From Crocinitomicaceae bacterium (GTDB lineage: Bacteria; Bacteroidota; Bacteroidia; Flavobacteriales_D; Crocinitomicaceae): a stretch of 64,000 nt of DNA. Of the stretch, positions 18,424 to 28,391 are shown in pieces. Position 1 is the first letter of the stretch. Every line of letters starts with the position of its first letter. The position numbers and the translations under genes are program-made. The DNA is taken from assembly GCA_029238665.1 (NCBI GenBank), contig JAQWFQ010000030.1, positions 186,001 to 250,000 on the forward strand. Reading direction: 5' to 3'. The notes beneath the pieces were generated by a model, which searched no databases, was not told the DNA's origin, and saw nothing but the letters and a program-made list of their open reading frames with translations.

Positions 18424-19863
18424 TTAATCTACCTTAACCTTCATTATTTTAATATTTAAATAGCCAAAAACAATTGTCATTATTGGACTGATTAAATTAA
18501 AGAAACAATACACCCAATAATCACCTGTGGCCACCTGTAGTATAGACGACTGGGCAGCACCACACGTATTCCAAGGGAATAACACTGAGGTAACCGTTCC
18601 TGAATCTTCTAGCGTTCGGCTTAGGTTTTCAGGTGCTAAGCCCCTGTCTTTATATGTGTCTGAAAACATTTTACCAGGAACAACTATTGCCAAATATTGA
18701 TCTGATGCTGTAGCATTAAAGAAAATACAAGTTCCTGCCGTTGTTGCAATTAAAGAACCTGTTGACTTTACAAGTTTAACGATTGACTTAGTAATTCTCT
18801 GAAGTAATCCACAAGCTTCCATAACCCCACCAAATGCCATTGCACAAATAATTAACCAAATGGTATTCATCATACCTGCCATTCCGCGTGTTTTTAGCAG
18901 TTTTTCCATTGTATTACCCTGTTCTAAAATACTAACCTCACCAAACATTGCATCTACTGAAGCTTTATAGGAAGCCATTAAATACGTGTTCCCCTCTCCT
19001 GCGATGTGGTTAATAATACCTGGCTGAAAGACAACTGCTGTAAAAGCACCTAATAAGGTTGCTATAAATAGTGCAGGAACTGCATTTACCTTCTTCACAA
19101 TTAAAACAATAAGGGCTACAGGAACCAAAAGCAAAACTGGAGAGACATAAAAATTATCCGTTATTGTTTCCATTATATTTGAAACACTGTCTGCATTGGA
19201 TGTTGTATCCATTGAAAAACCTAGAATTAAAAAGATAATCAAGGTCAATAAAATAGAAGGAACAGTAGTTAAAGACATGTAACGAATATGCGTAAACAGA
19301 TCTGTACCAGCCATAGCTGGCGCAAGGTTTGTTGTATCAGAAAGCGGACTCATTTTATCTCCAAAATATGCCCCCGAGATAATTGCCCCTGCAACCATTG
19401 GCAAATGAAACCCTAACGCCTCACCTACACCAATTAAAGCTAAACCAACAGTTGCAATTGTACTCCATGAACTGCCTGTTGCTACTGCAACAATTGCACT
19501 TACAATACAGGCTGTTACTAAAAAGACAGATGGGTGAATCATCTCCAACCCATAGTAAATCATTGTTGGAACAATTCCTGAAATCATCCAGGTTCCCGCC
19601 AGGGCACCAATCAATAGTAAAATCAGAGTCGCAGGCAAGCCAGACTTTATACTTTTTATTATTCCTTTTTCTAATTGATTCCAACTAAATCCCAATCGAA
19701 TTCCAATAACCGTAGCTATAGCTGTTGCAATTATTAATGCAATTTGATTTGAGCCATACGTTGCATCTTCACCATAAATTTTCACATTTAAAATGAGCAG
19801 TATTATTAATACTATAATTGGAACAGATGCAATTAAAAAGGAGGGTGTTTTAATTGATGACAT
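18424..19863 (-). CDS. nhaC: Na+/H+ antiporter, NhaC family
   Basis: Inner-membrane exchanger of 479 residues with about a dozen hydrophobic helices. SGAYFGDKMSPLSDTTNLAP is the well-conserved NhaC loop with the charged transport residues, and the later FFNATASDQYLAIVVPGKMF and DSGTVTSVLFPWNTCGA match the second repeat. The family also includes exchangers moving malate or lactate, so the substrate is less certain than the fold. It lies 90 bases upstream of ffh on the same strand. Confidence 0.92.
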   Translation of the reverse strand: MSSIKTPSFLIASVPIIVLIILLILNVKIYGEDATYGSNQIALIIATAIATVIGIRLGFSWNQLEKGIIKSIKSGLPATLILLLIGALAGTWMISGIVPTMIYYGLEMIHPSVFLVTACIVSAIVAVATGSSWSTIATVGLALIGVGEALGFHLPMVAGAIISGAYFGDKMSPLSDTTNLAPAMAGTDLFTHIRYMSLTTVPSILLTLIIFLILGFSMDTTSNADSVSNIMETITDNFYVSPVLLLVPVALIVLIVKKVNAVPALFIATLLGAFTAVVFQPGIINHIAGEGNTYLMASYKASVDAMFGEVSILEQGNTMEKLLKTRGMAGMMNTIWLIICAMAFGGVMEACGLLQRITKSIVKLVKSTGSLIATTAGTCIFFNATASDQYLAIVVPGKMFSDTYKDRGLAPENLSRTLEDSGTVTSVLFPWNTCGAAQSSILQVATGDYWVYCFFNLISPIMTIVFGYLNIKIMKVKVD

Positions 19864-19911
19864 ATGTTAATTTCAATCGATTTATATCTAAATGGTTGAT
19901 AAAATAAAAAA

Positions 19912-22194
19912 TTATCTCTTGCCTCTCGCTTTCGTTGGCTTAAAGAAAATAAGAAGCATTACGGGTAGAATCGTTAAATCTGCTATCAGCGCTACAAACA
20001 GTGTGACACAGAGCAATAACCCCATGTAAAAAGTTCCTAAAAAGCTTGACAAAATCAACAACACAAAACCTGAGCACAACAACAATGTGGTTAATATCAT
20101 CGCCTTACCTGTTGTTAAATAACTCCGTTTAAGCGCATACATCTTGCTTTTAGATTTACCTAATTCGTATTTAAACTTTCCAAGGAAGTGAATGGTGTCA
20201 TCTACAGCAATTCCAAAAGCGATTGTGAAAATGATAGACGTGCTGGTTTTCAACTCAATTCCTAAGAACCCCATTACACCACCAATAAAAACAAGTGGAA
20301 TTAAATTTGTAATAATACTGATAACCAAAATTGAACCCGATCGGTAAATTAAACCGATTATTAGCGCAACAATCAAAATTGAAATCCCCAAACCCTTAAT
20401 TAAGCTTACGGATAAATACTTAAGGTTCTTATCAATTAAATGTGCTGTTCCTGTTAGCTTAAACACTAAGAAGTCATCCAGGTTATTACGCGCGATAAAC
20501 TGAGTTAAATCCGTGTTTTTAGTTGAAATTATTTGATTTCCTAAATCTGGAATTACTCCTGTTATTCGTGTTGTTTTTTCTGTAGAGTCTACAATTGTTT
20601 TCACAAAGGTTCCTTTTGATGCCAATCGAATAGCACGCCTATATCCGTTAATTTTTCGTGAAGAGCTTGGTAGACGATAAAATGTTTTATTTCCAACATG
20701 TGCAGAACGATTCACAACTTTAAGCGCTGTAACTAATGAACTCTTTATTTCAACACCATAACTTGAGGCTAAATACTCTTCAAGGGTATCTATTTTTTGT
20801 AATACATCCTTGTCCCAAACTGACCCCAATGAATCCTTAACTGTAACTGCCAATTCAAAAGGACGAATACCGCCATAATGGGTATCAAAAAAATTGAAAT
20901 CTAATTTCAATGGCTCCCCTTCCTTAAGGTCATCCATTAAAAAATTGTTCGCTTCAATTCTTGCCAGACCAACAATACTTAGTAAAATAACGATCCCTGT
21001 CGTTATAAAAACGAGTTTTCTCCTTCTAACTACAACTAAAAACGAGCGTTCTAAATACTTCTTCCAAAAGTGATCTTTCTTTTCTTCTCGAACATATCTT
21101 GGACCAGGGAATAAATAAAATAAGATTGGTAAAGTCAAAAATGTTAGGGCAAAAGCAATCAAAACACCAAAGCCCATTATAACACCAAAAGTTCTTATCA
21201 ATTCAACATTCACAAAATACAACGAAAAGAAACCGATTGATGTTGTTAATGACGTCAAAAATGTAGCCATACCAACCTCTTTGACTGCAATTTTTATTGC
21301 TTTAAAAACATGTTCCTCTGTACGCAATGCATCCAAATACCGGGAAACCAAATGAATCACGTCTGACGTCGAAACAACAAACATAATTGAAGGCAGTATA
21401 GAAAGGATAATCGTAATTGGTTGATTGAAAATACCCATGCCTCCAACAACCCAAATTACTGAAGATAAAATAACAACCTGAGGAATAAGTACCCCCCAAA
21501 TAGATTTAAAAGCGATGAACAAAAAGATTATAATTAAAAATGCACTCAAACCCACAAAAAGAGCCATTTCAAAAGTCATTTTATCGATGTAATACTTTTG
21601 CCCTATCACCCTTCCAGCAACCCGAACATTATCAAAAGAATGACGTTCTATCAGACAATTCAAATGAACAAGTAAAGCATCACTCTTCTTTTTTGAAATA
21701 TAATCTTCATGCCTAACAAACAAACAGATTGACTTTCCATTTTTAGCTACAACAGTGTTAATCAACTCCTCATTCTTATAAATTCGAGCAGAATCTCGCT
21801 CAGCATTAAAGTCCTCAAAATTAATGTACGGTTTTGAGTCTGTAAACCCTCCTGCAAAAATGAACTGTTCTTCTTGATTTGTAATCGAGGTTACAAATTG
21901 AACATTGGGTGTTTTTTCAATCGATTTTGTAAAAACATCAACCTCTCGTAAAAATGATTTATTAAAAACACCTTCATTTGCTTCTATAGAAATCAGTAAA
22001 AAGTCATTGTCAGAGCTAAACTCAGTCCTATAATTGAGAAAGAAATCGGTCTCCTCATCATTATTCGGGAAAAACTTCTCGAAATCATAGTCAAACCGAA
22101 CCTTACTCACCTCATAGCCTAAAAAAACGGTTAAGGCTACAAACAAGCATAAAACAAGCCAACTATACTTTTTAAATTTTGAAACTCCAACCAT
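19912..22194 (-). CDS. RND-superfamily MMPL-type exporter
   Basis: Inner-membrane protein of 760 residues from the ATG at 22194 (a TTG three codons earlier is also open). It has two repeats, each a membrane helix, a periplasmic loop of about 150-200 residues and a five-helix bundle: helix at about 12-30, bundle at about 210-365, helix near 390, bundle at about 600-755. GIAVDDTIHFLGKF is the conserved intramembrane motif of the second bundle; SDVIHLVSRYLD is its counterpart in the first. Relatives move lipids, hopanoids or other hydrophobic compounds. No adaptor or outer-membrane partner is nearby, so the cargo cannot be told. Confidence 0.88.
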   Translation of the reverse strand: MVGVSKFKKYSWLVLCLFVALTVFLGYEVSKVRFDYDFEKFFPNNDEETDFFLNYRTEFSSDNDFLLISIEANEGVFNKSFLREVDVFTKSIEKTPNVQFVTSITNQEEQFIFAGGFTDSKPYINFEDFNAERDSARIYKNEELINTVVAKNGKSICLFVRHEDYISKKKSDALLVHLNCLIERHSFDNVRVAGRVIGQKYYIDKMTFEMALFVGLSAFLIIIFLFIAFKSIWGVLIPQVVILSSVIWVVGGMGIFNQPITIILSILPSIMFVVSTSDVIHLVSRYLDALRTEEHVFKAIKIAVKEVGMATFLTSLTTSIGFFSLYFVNVELIRTFGVIMGFGVLIAFALTFLTLPILFYLFPGPRYVREEKKDHFWKKYLERSFLVVVRRRKLVFITTGIVILLSIVGLARIEANNFLMDDLKEGEPLKLDFNFFDTHYGGIRPFELAVTVKDSLGSVWDKDVLQKIDTLEEYLASSYGVEIKSSLVTALKVVNRSAHVGNKTFYRLPSSSRKINGYRRAIRLASKGTFVKTIVDSTEKTTRITGVIPDLGNQIISTKNTDLTQFIARNNLDDFLVFKLTGTAHLIDKNLKYLSVSLIKGLGISILIVALIIGLIYRSGSILVISIITNLIPLVFIGGVMGFLGIELKTSTSIIFTIAFGIAVDDTIHFLGKFKYELGKSKSKMYALKRSYLTTGKAMILTTLLLCSGFVLLILSSFLGTFYMGLLLCVTLFVALIADLTILPVMLLIFFKPTKARGKR

Positions 22195-22268
22195 GCGTAT
22201 CAATGATCATTTTAAGTACGAGGGCAAATATAAGCCTTTTGATTAAAAAAATGAACCTATACAATTAT

Positions 22269-22300
22269 TTTGAATATAAGTTCCGTTTTTGTTACATTTG
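22269..22300 (+). promoter_or_regulatory. Bacteroidal promoter of the first duplicated secreted protein
   Basis: TTTG at 22269-22272, a 20-base spacer and TACATTTG at 22293-22300 match the -33/-7 pattern exactly. The ATG follows 15 bases later, giving a very short leader. Confidence 0.75.
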
Positions 22301-22315
22301 ATCAAAACTAAAACC

Positions 22316-23347
22316 ATGAAAATCACATTATTACTTACAGCGTTAGCGATCACCTTTGCTGGAAACTCACAAAGTTTAACTCAAGCTAACGAGGCTGCTA
22401 TTGGAGAAAACGTTACAATGTATGTTTGTGACTCAATGGATGCTTATGCAGCTACTCAAGGTACTGGTGTAGTATGGGATTACTCAACTCTTGTTGGAAT
22501 AACAGGTCAAACAAGAATTATTGGAATTCATGATCCAAGCACAAGTATAAATGCTTCATCATTCCCAACATCTACTTTTGAAATTAGCGCAGGAACATTA
22601 TTCTCTTCTTTTTATACTTCTACAGCTACAGAACGTATGTCACAAGGCTTTGTGTTTAACGGCCTTTTATTGGGTGAAGTTGTTGCTATATTTAATGTAG
22701 ATGAGGCTAAGGTAATGGACTACCCATTCTCAAATGGAAGTACGCTAGTAGATTCTTTTGAAGGACAGCTTAATTACGCGCTCTCGGGTACGCCTCAAAC
22801 ATCTGCAATTACAGGAAACATACACACATCAGTTGATGGTCAAGGCACATTAATACTACCTGGGTCAACAAGCTTTACAGATGTAATCCGTTACAAAACC
22901 ATTGATTCCACATACGCCAACGTTTTCTTAGTAGGCGATATTGTAATCATAAGGAATCAATACGAGTATTATGATCTTGCAAATACAAATTTACCTGTAT
23001 TTACACATACAAGCTTAGTAGCTCAAGGCATAGGTTCAACTACACCTTTTTCTTCTCAAACGAGAATTTTATCTTCTATTGAGGCTGATAACTTCCTAAC
23101 TATTAACGAAGTTAAAACAATTGAATTTGATGTCTATCCTAACCCTGCAACAAATGAAATAACACTTCACGGTGATTTCTCTTCAAATGCTGTAGCCACA
23201 ATTTATGACCAAAGTGGACGCATTATTAGCTCACACATATTGTCAAATGGAAATAACTTAAACGTCTCTTCACTCGAAGCTGGAATTTACATCGTACACG
23301 TTCAAACTGCTGGTTTTATCGCAAAAAAAACTGTGATTATACAGTAA
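22316..23347 (+). CDS. Secreted protein with type IX C-terminal sorting domain, copy 1
   Basis: A 343-residue protein: signal peptide at about 1-18 (AGNSQ), a beta-rich middle of about 240 residues with no known catalytic motif, and a type A sorting domain over the last 72 (VYPNPATNEI, a DQSGR turn, LEAGIYIVHV, terminal TVIIQ). It should cross the inner membrane by Sec and the outer membrane by the type IX system, then be attached or released at the surface. The ATG at 22316 gives a proper signal peptide; the frame is open nine codons further but without an ATG. Function of the middle region is unknown. Confidence 0.88.
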   Translation: MKITLLLTALAITFAGNSQSLTQANEAAIGENVTMYVCDSMDAYAATQGTGVVWDYSTLVGITGQTRIIGIHDPSTSINASSFPTSTFEISAGTLFSSFYTSTATERMSQGFVFNGLLLGEVVAIFNVDEAKVMDYPFSNGSTLVDSFEGQLNYALSGTPQTSAITGNIHTSVDGQGTLILPGSTSFTDVIRYKTIDSTYANVFLVGDIVIIRNQYEYYDLANTNLPVFTHTSLVAQGIGSTTPFSSQTRILSSIEADNFLTINEVKTIEFDVYPNPATNEITLHGDFSSNAVATIYDQSGRIISSHILSNGNNLNVSSLEAGIYIVHVQTAGFIAKKTVIIQ

Positions 23348-23396
23348 TTTTCTTTCTCTTTAAAAACAATGACTGTTAAAAGGCCAATGAGAACAA

Positions 23397-23420
23397 AGCT
23401 TACCTAAAGCTATTTTTTTT
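23397..23420 (+). terminator. Possible terminator after secreted protein copy 1
   Basis: A five-base stem AGCTT / AAGCT with a five-base loop is followed after one A by eight T. The stem is short, so termination would be weak. Confidence 0.4.
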
Positions 23421-23496
23421 CCATACAGCAATAACACGAGAAGCAACAGAGCACAAAAATAAAATAACCGAATTACGAGTACTCACACCATTTTGT

Positions 23497-23504
23497 TACA
23501 TTTG
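23497..23504 (+). promoter_or_regulatory. -7 element of secreted protein copy 2
   Basis: TACATTTG, identical to the box before copy 1 and 15 bases before its ATG. The upstream TTG seen in copy 1 is not preserved at the same spacing, so this promoter may be weaker. Confidence 0.6.
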
Positions 23505-23519
23505 ATCAAAACTAAAACT

Positions 23520-24551
23520 ATGAAAATCAAATTATTACTTACAGCATTAGCGATCACCTTTGCTGGAAACTCACAAAGTTTAACTCAATCTAACGAAGCC
23601 ATTATTGGTGAAAGTGTTACAATGTATGTTTGTGATTCTATGGAGGCTTATGCGGCTACTCAAGGTACTGGCGTATCGTGGGACTACTCAATGATTGTTG
23701 GCCTAGCAGGTCAAACAAGAGTTATTGGGGTCGATGACCCTAGCGCAAGCACAAATGCATCATCATTTCCAAGCTCTACTTTTACGATTAGCGCAGGAAC
23801 ATCACTATCTTCTTTTTACACTTCTACTGCTACAGAGCGTATGTCGCAAGGGTTTGTGTTTAACGAACCTAATTTAGGAGAGGTTGTAGCTATATTTAAC
23901 ATTGATGAAGCGAAGGTTATGGATTATCCTTTTTCAAATGGAAGCACCTTAACGGACTATTTTGAAGGACAGCTAAACTTCTCGCTTTCTGGCGCACCGC
24001 AAACATCTGCAATCACAGGAACAATACACGCATCAATTGATGGTCAAGGTACATTAATGCTACCAGGATCAACAACCTTTACAGATGTAATTCGCTACAA
24101 GACGATTGATACCACATACGCTAATATATTCTTAGTTGGAGATATTATGATCTTGAGAAATCAATATGAATATTATGATCTCGCAAACACAAGTCTACCT
24201 GTATTTACACACAGTACTTTAGTAGCTCAAGGTGTAGGCTCAACAACACCTATATCTTCTCAAACCTTAATACTATCCTCTGTTGAGGCTGACAACTTTT
24301 TAACTGTTAACGAAACAAAAAACATTGAATTTGAGGTTTACCCTAACCCCGCAACAGCTAGCGTCACGTTTCAAGGGGATTTCTCTTCAAACGCTACAGC
24401 AACAATTTACGACCAAAATGGACGTGTTGTTACTTACCACGCGCTATCAAACGGGACAAGTCTAGACGTTTCACTACTCGAGTCAGGTATTTATATTGTA
24501 CAGCTTAAAGATACTGAAGCAATATCAAACACAACACTGGTTATAAAGTAA
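23520..24551 (+). CDS. Secreted protein with type IX C-terminal sorting domain, copy 2
   Basis: A 343-residue paralogue of the preceding gene, the same length, aligning end to end. The signal peptide is almost unchanged, the middle differs at scattered positions, and the sorting domain (VYPNPATASVTF, YDQNGR, LESGIYIVQL) is the most diverged part while keeping all landmarks. Equal length with many substitutions suggests both copies are maintained rather than one decaying. A strong terminator follows. Confidence 0.88.
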   Translation: MKIKLLLTALAITFAGNSQSLTQSNEAIIGESVTMYVCDSMEAYAATQGTGVSWDYSMIVGLAGQTRVIGVDDPSASTNASSFPSSTFTISAGTSLSSFYTSTATERMSQGFVFNEPNLGEVVAIFNIDEAKVMDYPFSNGSTLTDYFEGQLNFSLSGAPQTSAITGTIHASIDGQGTLMLPGSTTFTDVIRYKTIDTTYANIFLVGDIMILRNQYEYYDLANTSLPVFTHSTLVAQGVGSTTPISSQTLILSSVEADNFLTVNETKNIEFEVYPNPATASVTFQGDFSSNATATIYDQNGRVVTYHALSNGTSLDVSLLESGIYIVQLKDTEAISNTTLVIK

Positions 24552-24573
24552 AATACAACGCAAAAACATAACG

Positions 24574-24604
24574 AAAGGCCTTTCATCTAATTGAATGGCC
24601 TTTT
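24574..24604 (+). terminator. Rho-independent terminator after the duplicated pair
   Basis: AAAGGCC-T-TTCA pairs with TGAA-T-GGCCTTT around a TCTAAT loop, with one internal mismatch and a run of T. It ends shortly before the next ATG at 24623. Confidence 0.8.
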
Positions 24605-24622
24605 GCTTTATATAAGTATCTT

Positions 24623-26818
24623 ATGATAAAAATTTCTTTGGTTTTATGTCTTTTAATTTCTACGATTAGCTTCGCGCAAATCAACGAAGGCTTAAACACA
24701 GAAGAAAGAGCCTATCTCTATCATGTGGTAAAGAAAAGCCCAATATTAAATGCAAATATCGGGCGTTACCTTGACTATCAAGGCCCTATTATTAAACTTC
24801 GGAATCAAAAAACAAATTACGATTCCATAGAGCTTTTAATCATCAATCACCCAGAGTATCTTGTCATTAGAAAGCATGAAATAGCAAAATCTCCAAAGGG
24901 CCTAATCGCAGAAGCAGCCAATAAAATGGCGCTTTGGGAACTAAATAACGTGCTACTCCTAAAGCGTGATGATCCAAAAAAGTTAAACCATTACACAAAC
25001 GAATACAACAACTTTGAAAATTACCTCCTTGCGAACTTACCTCCCAATGCACTTAAATTAAAAAATTACATCGCGATCCCTCATCCTAAATTGCAAAATG
25101 TCATCAATCCAAGCTTGTCATTCGACGAAAAGTTAACATCCCTAAACGCTATCCGATTTCTAACACAAAATGATCAATTGATAGTATTGCGTGCGATTAA
25201 CAGCGCAATCAATAAATACGTTCAAAACAGGGCCTTTGAAATATTCAAGGCACTTGGAGGTCAAGCCCAATCATTTAAAAATATACTTGTTGCAGCTGGA
25301 GATGGAAGCAGTACAACTGGAATACTTGAAGAGCGTGAAAAAGATGAACAAGGAAGGTGGAACAAAGGGCTACCAAAAGCTGTTGGGCTTTTCCCGTATC
25401 AAATTTCGTTAGAAAGTACAGGCCATAAAAAAGGAAACTTAGCAATTGAGCCCATGCGTTATTCTAAAAATAATTTTCAAACAATTGGAAATAATCAAAT
25501 CACGAATATTCACACAGATGTTTGGGGATACAATTCCGCAAAACAAACAACAGTCGTTTTTGAAAAAAATGGATTAAGCTACCACCTCTTTGGGTCAACA
25601 AATACACGATTTCTCTCCCCTGACTCTAGTTTTAATGGAGGCACTACATACCAATCCATTATTAATGACCTAGAATTTAATACAATTAGAAAGTTAAACG
25701 AAATGGTTACCGGAAAAAAAGGATTTAACCATTGGATTCAATACAACAAAAAGAAACAAAATGTCGTAAAATTAAAGCTAGAGAAAAAAGAACATGAATA
25801 CCTAGAATTGAGGTCAGCTCCAACTAAAAAATCAACAAAAAAACAACGACGAAAATCACAAAATATACTTACTGGACTTCAGGAATCACACCAGTTATAC
25901 CAGCGAAAAATAATAAAGCTAGAACAACAAAAAGCGAATACACTTCAACAGGTCGCTAAGTATCAATTGAAACTGGATAAAAGCAAGAAACTGATGGGGT
26001 TAAACTGGGCAACTTACACAGAAAACAAAGGGCTTTATACCTTTCAAGACTCGAGTACATTTGATGCCTTGACACAAGAATTTAAATTTCCACCAAAACA
26101 ACAAATTGAAACTTTTCAAATCAGGTTAATTGCGATACCAGAGTCTCCCCTATCTAAATCAGCAGATGAAGTTATGCTTCATATAAACATTATGGATGCT
26201 GAACAAAATTATGACGCACGAATAAATCTAGAGTTAAACGATGTTTTTGAGTCAGATGAATGGAGGCTTCCCACTACACTTTTCTCGAGCAGTGACAGTG
26301 TAGCCCTGCATGTATTTTTTGAAAGCTTACTAACTAAGACAATCCCTTTTAACATCATTGCTAGAGGTCAAGGTATTGGGAAATGGAACGGTAAAACAAC
26401 AGTTAAAGATAATCATCCAAATGAGCTTCTAACCTACCCTAAAAAGGACGCTCCTTATAAATCAAAGTTTGACTCTTCATTTGTACGACTAAGAAAATCA
26501 GAGTTAATTATTCATATTGATCGAGAAATAAACTTAGAAATAAACTCGTTTACCGACCCTGTAAAATCCAACATTACTATTCACAACCCTCAAGTGCTTG
26601 CAACAATGGAACAGCATGGATTAAGTAAAAATGATATACTAAGCGCCTACCGTTCAGCAGAAATATTACGTCAATTAAAGCTTGAAATCAATATACTGGC
26701 CGGGAAATATTTACCTCGTGAAGAGGCTAAAATTGTGATTGATCGCTTTAATAAGCAATGGCTTAAAACAAACATAGGCATTGGACCAACCTCAATTAAA
26801 TACAGCGAACTAAACTAA
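24623..26818 (+). CDS. Large exported protein of unknown function
   Basis: I do not recognise this 731-residue protein. It starts with a signal peptide (about 1-18, ISFAQ). The first 200 residues are helical and Leu/Asn-rich; about 210-375 look mixed, with a GDGSSTTGIL stretch and a GSTNTRFLSPD motif; about 385-455 form a very basic coiled coil (KKSTKKQRRKSQ, then Gln/Lys heptads); the rest is beta-rich with a helical tail. No membrane anchor, sorting domain or catalytic signature is evident, so a periplasmic scaffold role is only a guess. Its stop overlaps the convergent helicase gene by four bases. Confidence 0.75.
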   Translation: MIKISLVLCLLISTISFAQINEGLNTEERAYLYHVVKKSPILNANIGRYLDYQGPIIKLRNQKTNYDSIELLIINHPEYLVIRKHEIAKSPKGLIAEAANKMALWELNNVLLLKRDDPKKLNHYTNEYNNFENYLLANLPPNALKLKNYIAIPHPKLQNVINPSLSFDEKLTSLNAIRFLTQNDQLIVLRAINSAINKYVQNRAFEIFKALGGQAQSFKNILVAAGDGSSTTGILEEREKDEQGRWNKGLPKAVGLFPYQISLESTGHKKGNLAIEPMRYSKNNFQTIGNNQITNIHTDVWGYNSAKQTTVVFEKNGLSYHLFGSTNTRFLSPDSSFNGGTTYQSIINDLEFNTIRKLNEMVTGKKGFNHWIQYNKKKQNVVKLKLEKKEHEYLELRSAPTKKSTKKQRRKSQNILTGLQESHQLYQRKIIKLEQQKANTLQQVAKYQLKLDKSKKLMGLNWATYTENKGLYTFQDSSTFDALTQEFKFPPKQQIETFQIRLIAIPESPLSKSADEVMLHINIMDAEQNYDARINLELNDVFESDEWRLPTTLFSSSDSVALHVFFESLLTKTIPFNIIARGQGIGKWNGKTTVKDNHPNELLTYPKKDAPYKSKFDSSFVRLRKSELIIHIDREINLEINSFTDPVKSNITIHNPQVLATMEQHGLSKNDILSAYRSAEILRQLKLEINILAGKYLPREEAKIVIDRFNKQWLKTNIGIGPTSIKYSELN

Positions 26819-28248
26819 GAATCAAGTTCACCTGCGAAGAATTTATCCGAAAAATTCACCAAATAAACATTGCCAGTAGCACGTGTTAAAGAAGTGTACA
26901 GCCAACGGTAATAATCGCTCCCCATTGTTTCTTCTGTTATGAACCCTTGATCGATATATACATCGGTCCACTGCCCTCCTTGCGATTTATGGCATGTTAC
27001 AGCATAGGCATACTTCACCTGCAATGCATTAAAGTAAGGGTCTGCCAGTATAGCTTCGTAGCGTTTTTTCTTTACTTTCTCATGAATGTAATCTTGCTCT
27101 ACTGCAAAAAACAACGCCTTCATACGACCCCTTGAAAGTGAAGGCCCTTCAACCAATAACGACTCAAGGTGAACGATCATCTCTATGTCACCCAACGATT
27201 CATAATCAACAAAATTTACAATCACATGAGCAAATTCAAAGCCATACATCAACTCCGTCTTAACCACTCGTCTAACCCGAATCAGCTCCCCATTCGCTAT
27301 AAAACCTATTCTGGTATCGTCTCCCAACCAGAAGTAATTATTTTTAACAACCATCAAACACTCTCCTGAACACAACGTTTCTTCATACCATAAAATACGT
27401 CCACGAATTTGCTGATTATAGTTATTTGCCTGCTTATTCGAACGTGTAATCACAATGGTATCTTCCATCCCATTCTTGCCATAACTAGCTTCCAAGTAAT
27501 CCTGCAACTCCATTCCTGAAATGCGTTTCAAATCTGCATTTTTCGCCACATCAAATTTAGGAAAGCCATTCCAAGACGTATTGCGAAGAACCGTTGCGTT
27601 TCGAAGAATCTCAGAATCATTAGCCTGACGGACAACCTCATTTAACTGATAAGTCTCCACATTCAAGGAAAAAAAATTATGTTCTAAATACGTTTTATTC
27701 AATGCCGGTGAATAATCACTACCTACCGGTGGCAACTGACCATCATCACCAATTAAAATCAACTTACAACGATCGCCTGAAAATACGTACTCAAACAAAT
27801 CTTCTAAAAGATTTCGTGCATTGACATTGCCATCTTTCGTTAAAGTAAAATCTCCAATCATAGAAGCTTCGTCAACCAAAAAAAGCATGTTTTTGAATAA
27901 ATTGGGAGACAAACTCATCCCAGCATTTAAGTCCACCTTTGATTTCCTTCGGTAAATCTGCTTGTGAATGGTTAAAGCATCTTCTCCAGACTTATGGCTA
28001 AACACCTTAGCAGCTCTACCTGTAGGTGCTAGCAATTTAGTTTTCACCCTATAGTGCTTCAAGGTTTTAACAAAGGCAGCTAATACCGAAGTTTTACCTG
28101 TACCTGCATAACCACGAATAATAAGAACCTGCTTGCCTTCTCTACGCCTTAAGAATTGTTCTAGCACATCAAACAAACCACTCTGACTCGTTGTCGGTTC
28201 CATTTCAAACTTGGCCAATAAGGTGCTATAAAAGGTCTGTTCTGACAT
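26815..28248 (-). CDS. RecD/UvrD-like DNA helicase (small AAA type)
   Basis: A 477-residue superfamily 1 helicase. Motif I is IIRGYAGTGKTSVL (Lys52), motif Ia LAPTGRAAKV, motif II FLVDEASM, motif III IGDDGQLPPVGSD, and the C-terminal UvrD-like part has YAVTCHKSQGGQW and LYTSLTRA (motifs V and VI). This is the short RecD-like form common in Bacteroidota, without RecB/RecC partners or a nuclease domain. It likely works in recombination or replication repair. It converges on the preceding gene with overlapping stops. Confidence 0.92.
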   Translation of the reverse strand: MSEQTFYSTLLAKFEMEPTTSQSGLFDVLEQFLRRREGKQVLIIRGYAGTGKTSVLAAFVKTLKHYRVKTKLLAPTGRAAKVFSHKSGEDALTIHKQIYRRKSKVDLNAGMSLSPNLFKNMLFLVDEASMIGDFTLTKDGNVNARNLLEDLFEYVFSGDRCKLILIGDDGQLPPVGSDYSPALNKTYLEHNFFSLNVETYQLNEVVRQANDSEILRNATVLRNTSWNGFPKFDVAKNADLKRISGMELQDYLEASYGKNGMEDTIVITRSNKQANNYNQQIRGRILWYEETLCSGECLMVVKNNYFWLGDDTRIGFIANGELIRVRRVVKTELMYGFEFAHVIVNFVDYESLGDIEMIVHLESLLVEGPSLSRGRMKALFFAVEQDYIHEKVKKKRYEAILADPYFNALQVKYAYAVTCHKSQGGQWTDVYIDQGFITEETMGSDYYRWLYTSLTRATGNVYLVNFSDKFFAGELDS

Positions 28249-28354
28249 TGTTTTTTATCTGTAACGAAAGTAATGAAGATTCACTTAAAACAACCATTGA
28301 TTAAAAGGTTAAAAAAAACTACAGCTCTGACTACGCGTAAAATCTAAAAAATGG

Positions 28355-28362
28355 TAGCTTTG
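28355..28362 (+). promoter_or_regulatory. Candidate -7 element for the 28392 gene group
   Basis: TAGCTTTG matches the -7 pattern exactly, about 30 bases before the ATG at 28392. No TTG at the expected -33 spacing is seen. Confidence 0.4.
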
Positions 28363-28391
28363 TATAAACGAAAATTGTAAATTTTAACATT

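Larger units (their letters stand above)
22289..24551 (+). repeat. Tandem duplication of about 1.2 kb (two gene copies with upstream region)
   Basis: Two direct copies, offset by 1,204 bases, begin upstream of the coding regions: the stretch from TTTTGTTACATTTG through the start codon is nearly identical in both. Identity then falls gradually along the genes and is lower at the C-terminal sorting domain. The unit therefore carried its own -7 promoter box when it duplicated, and the copies have since diverged. Confidence 0.9.

Noticed and set aside
19383-19688. Plus-strand open frame antisense to nhaC with many Leu/Gln
   Set aside because: Composition reflects the opposite strand of membrane helices; no start signal.
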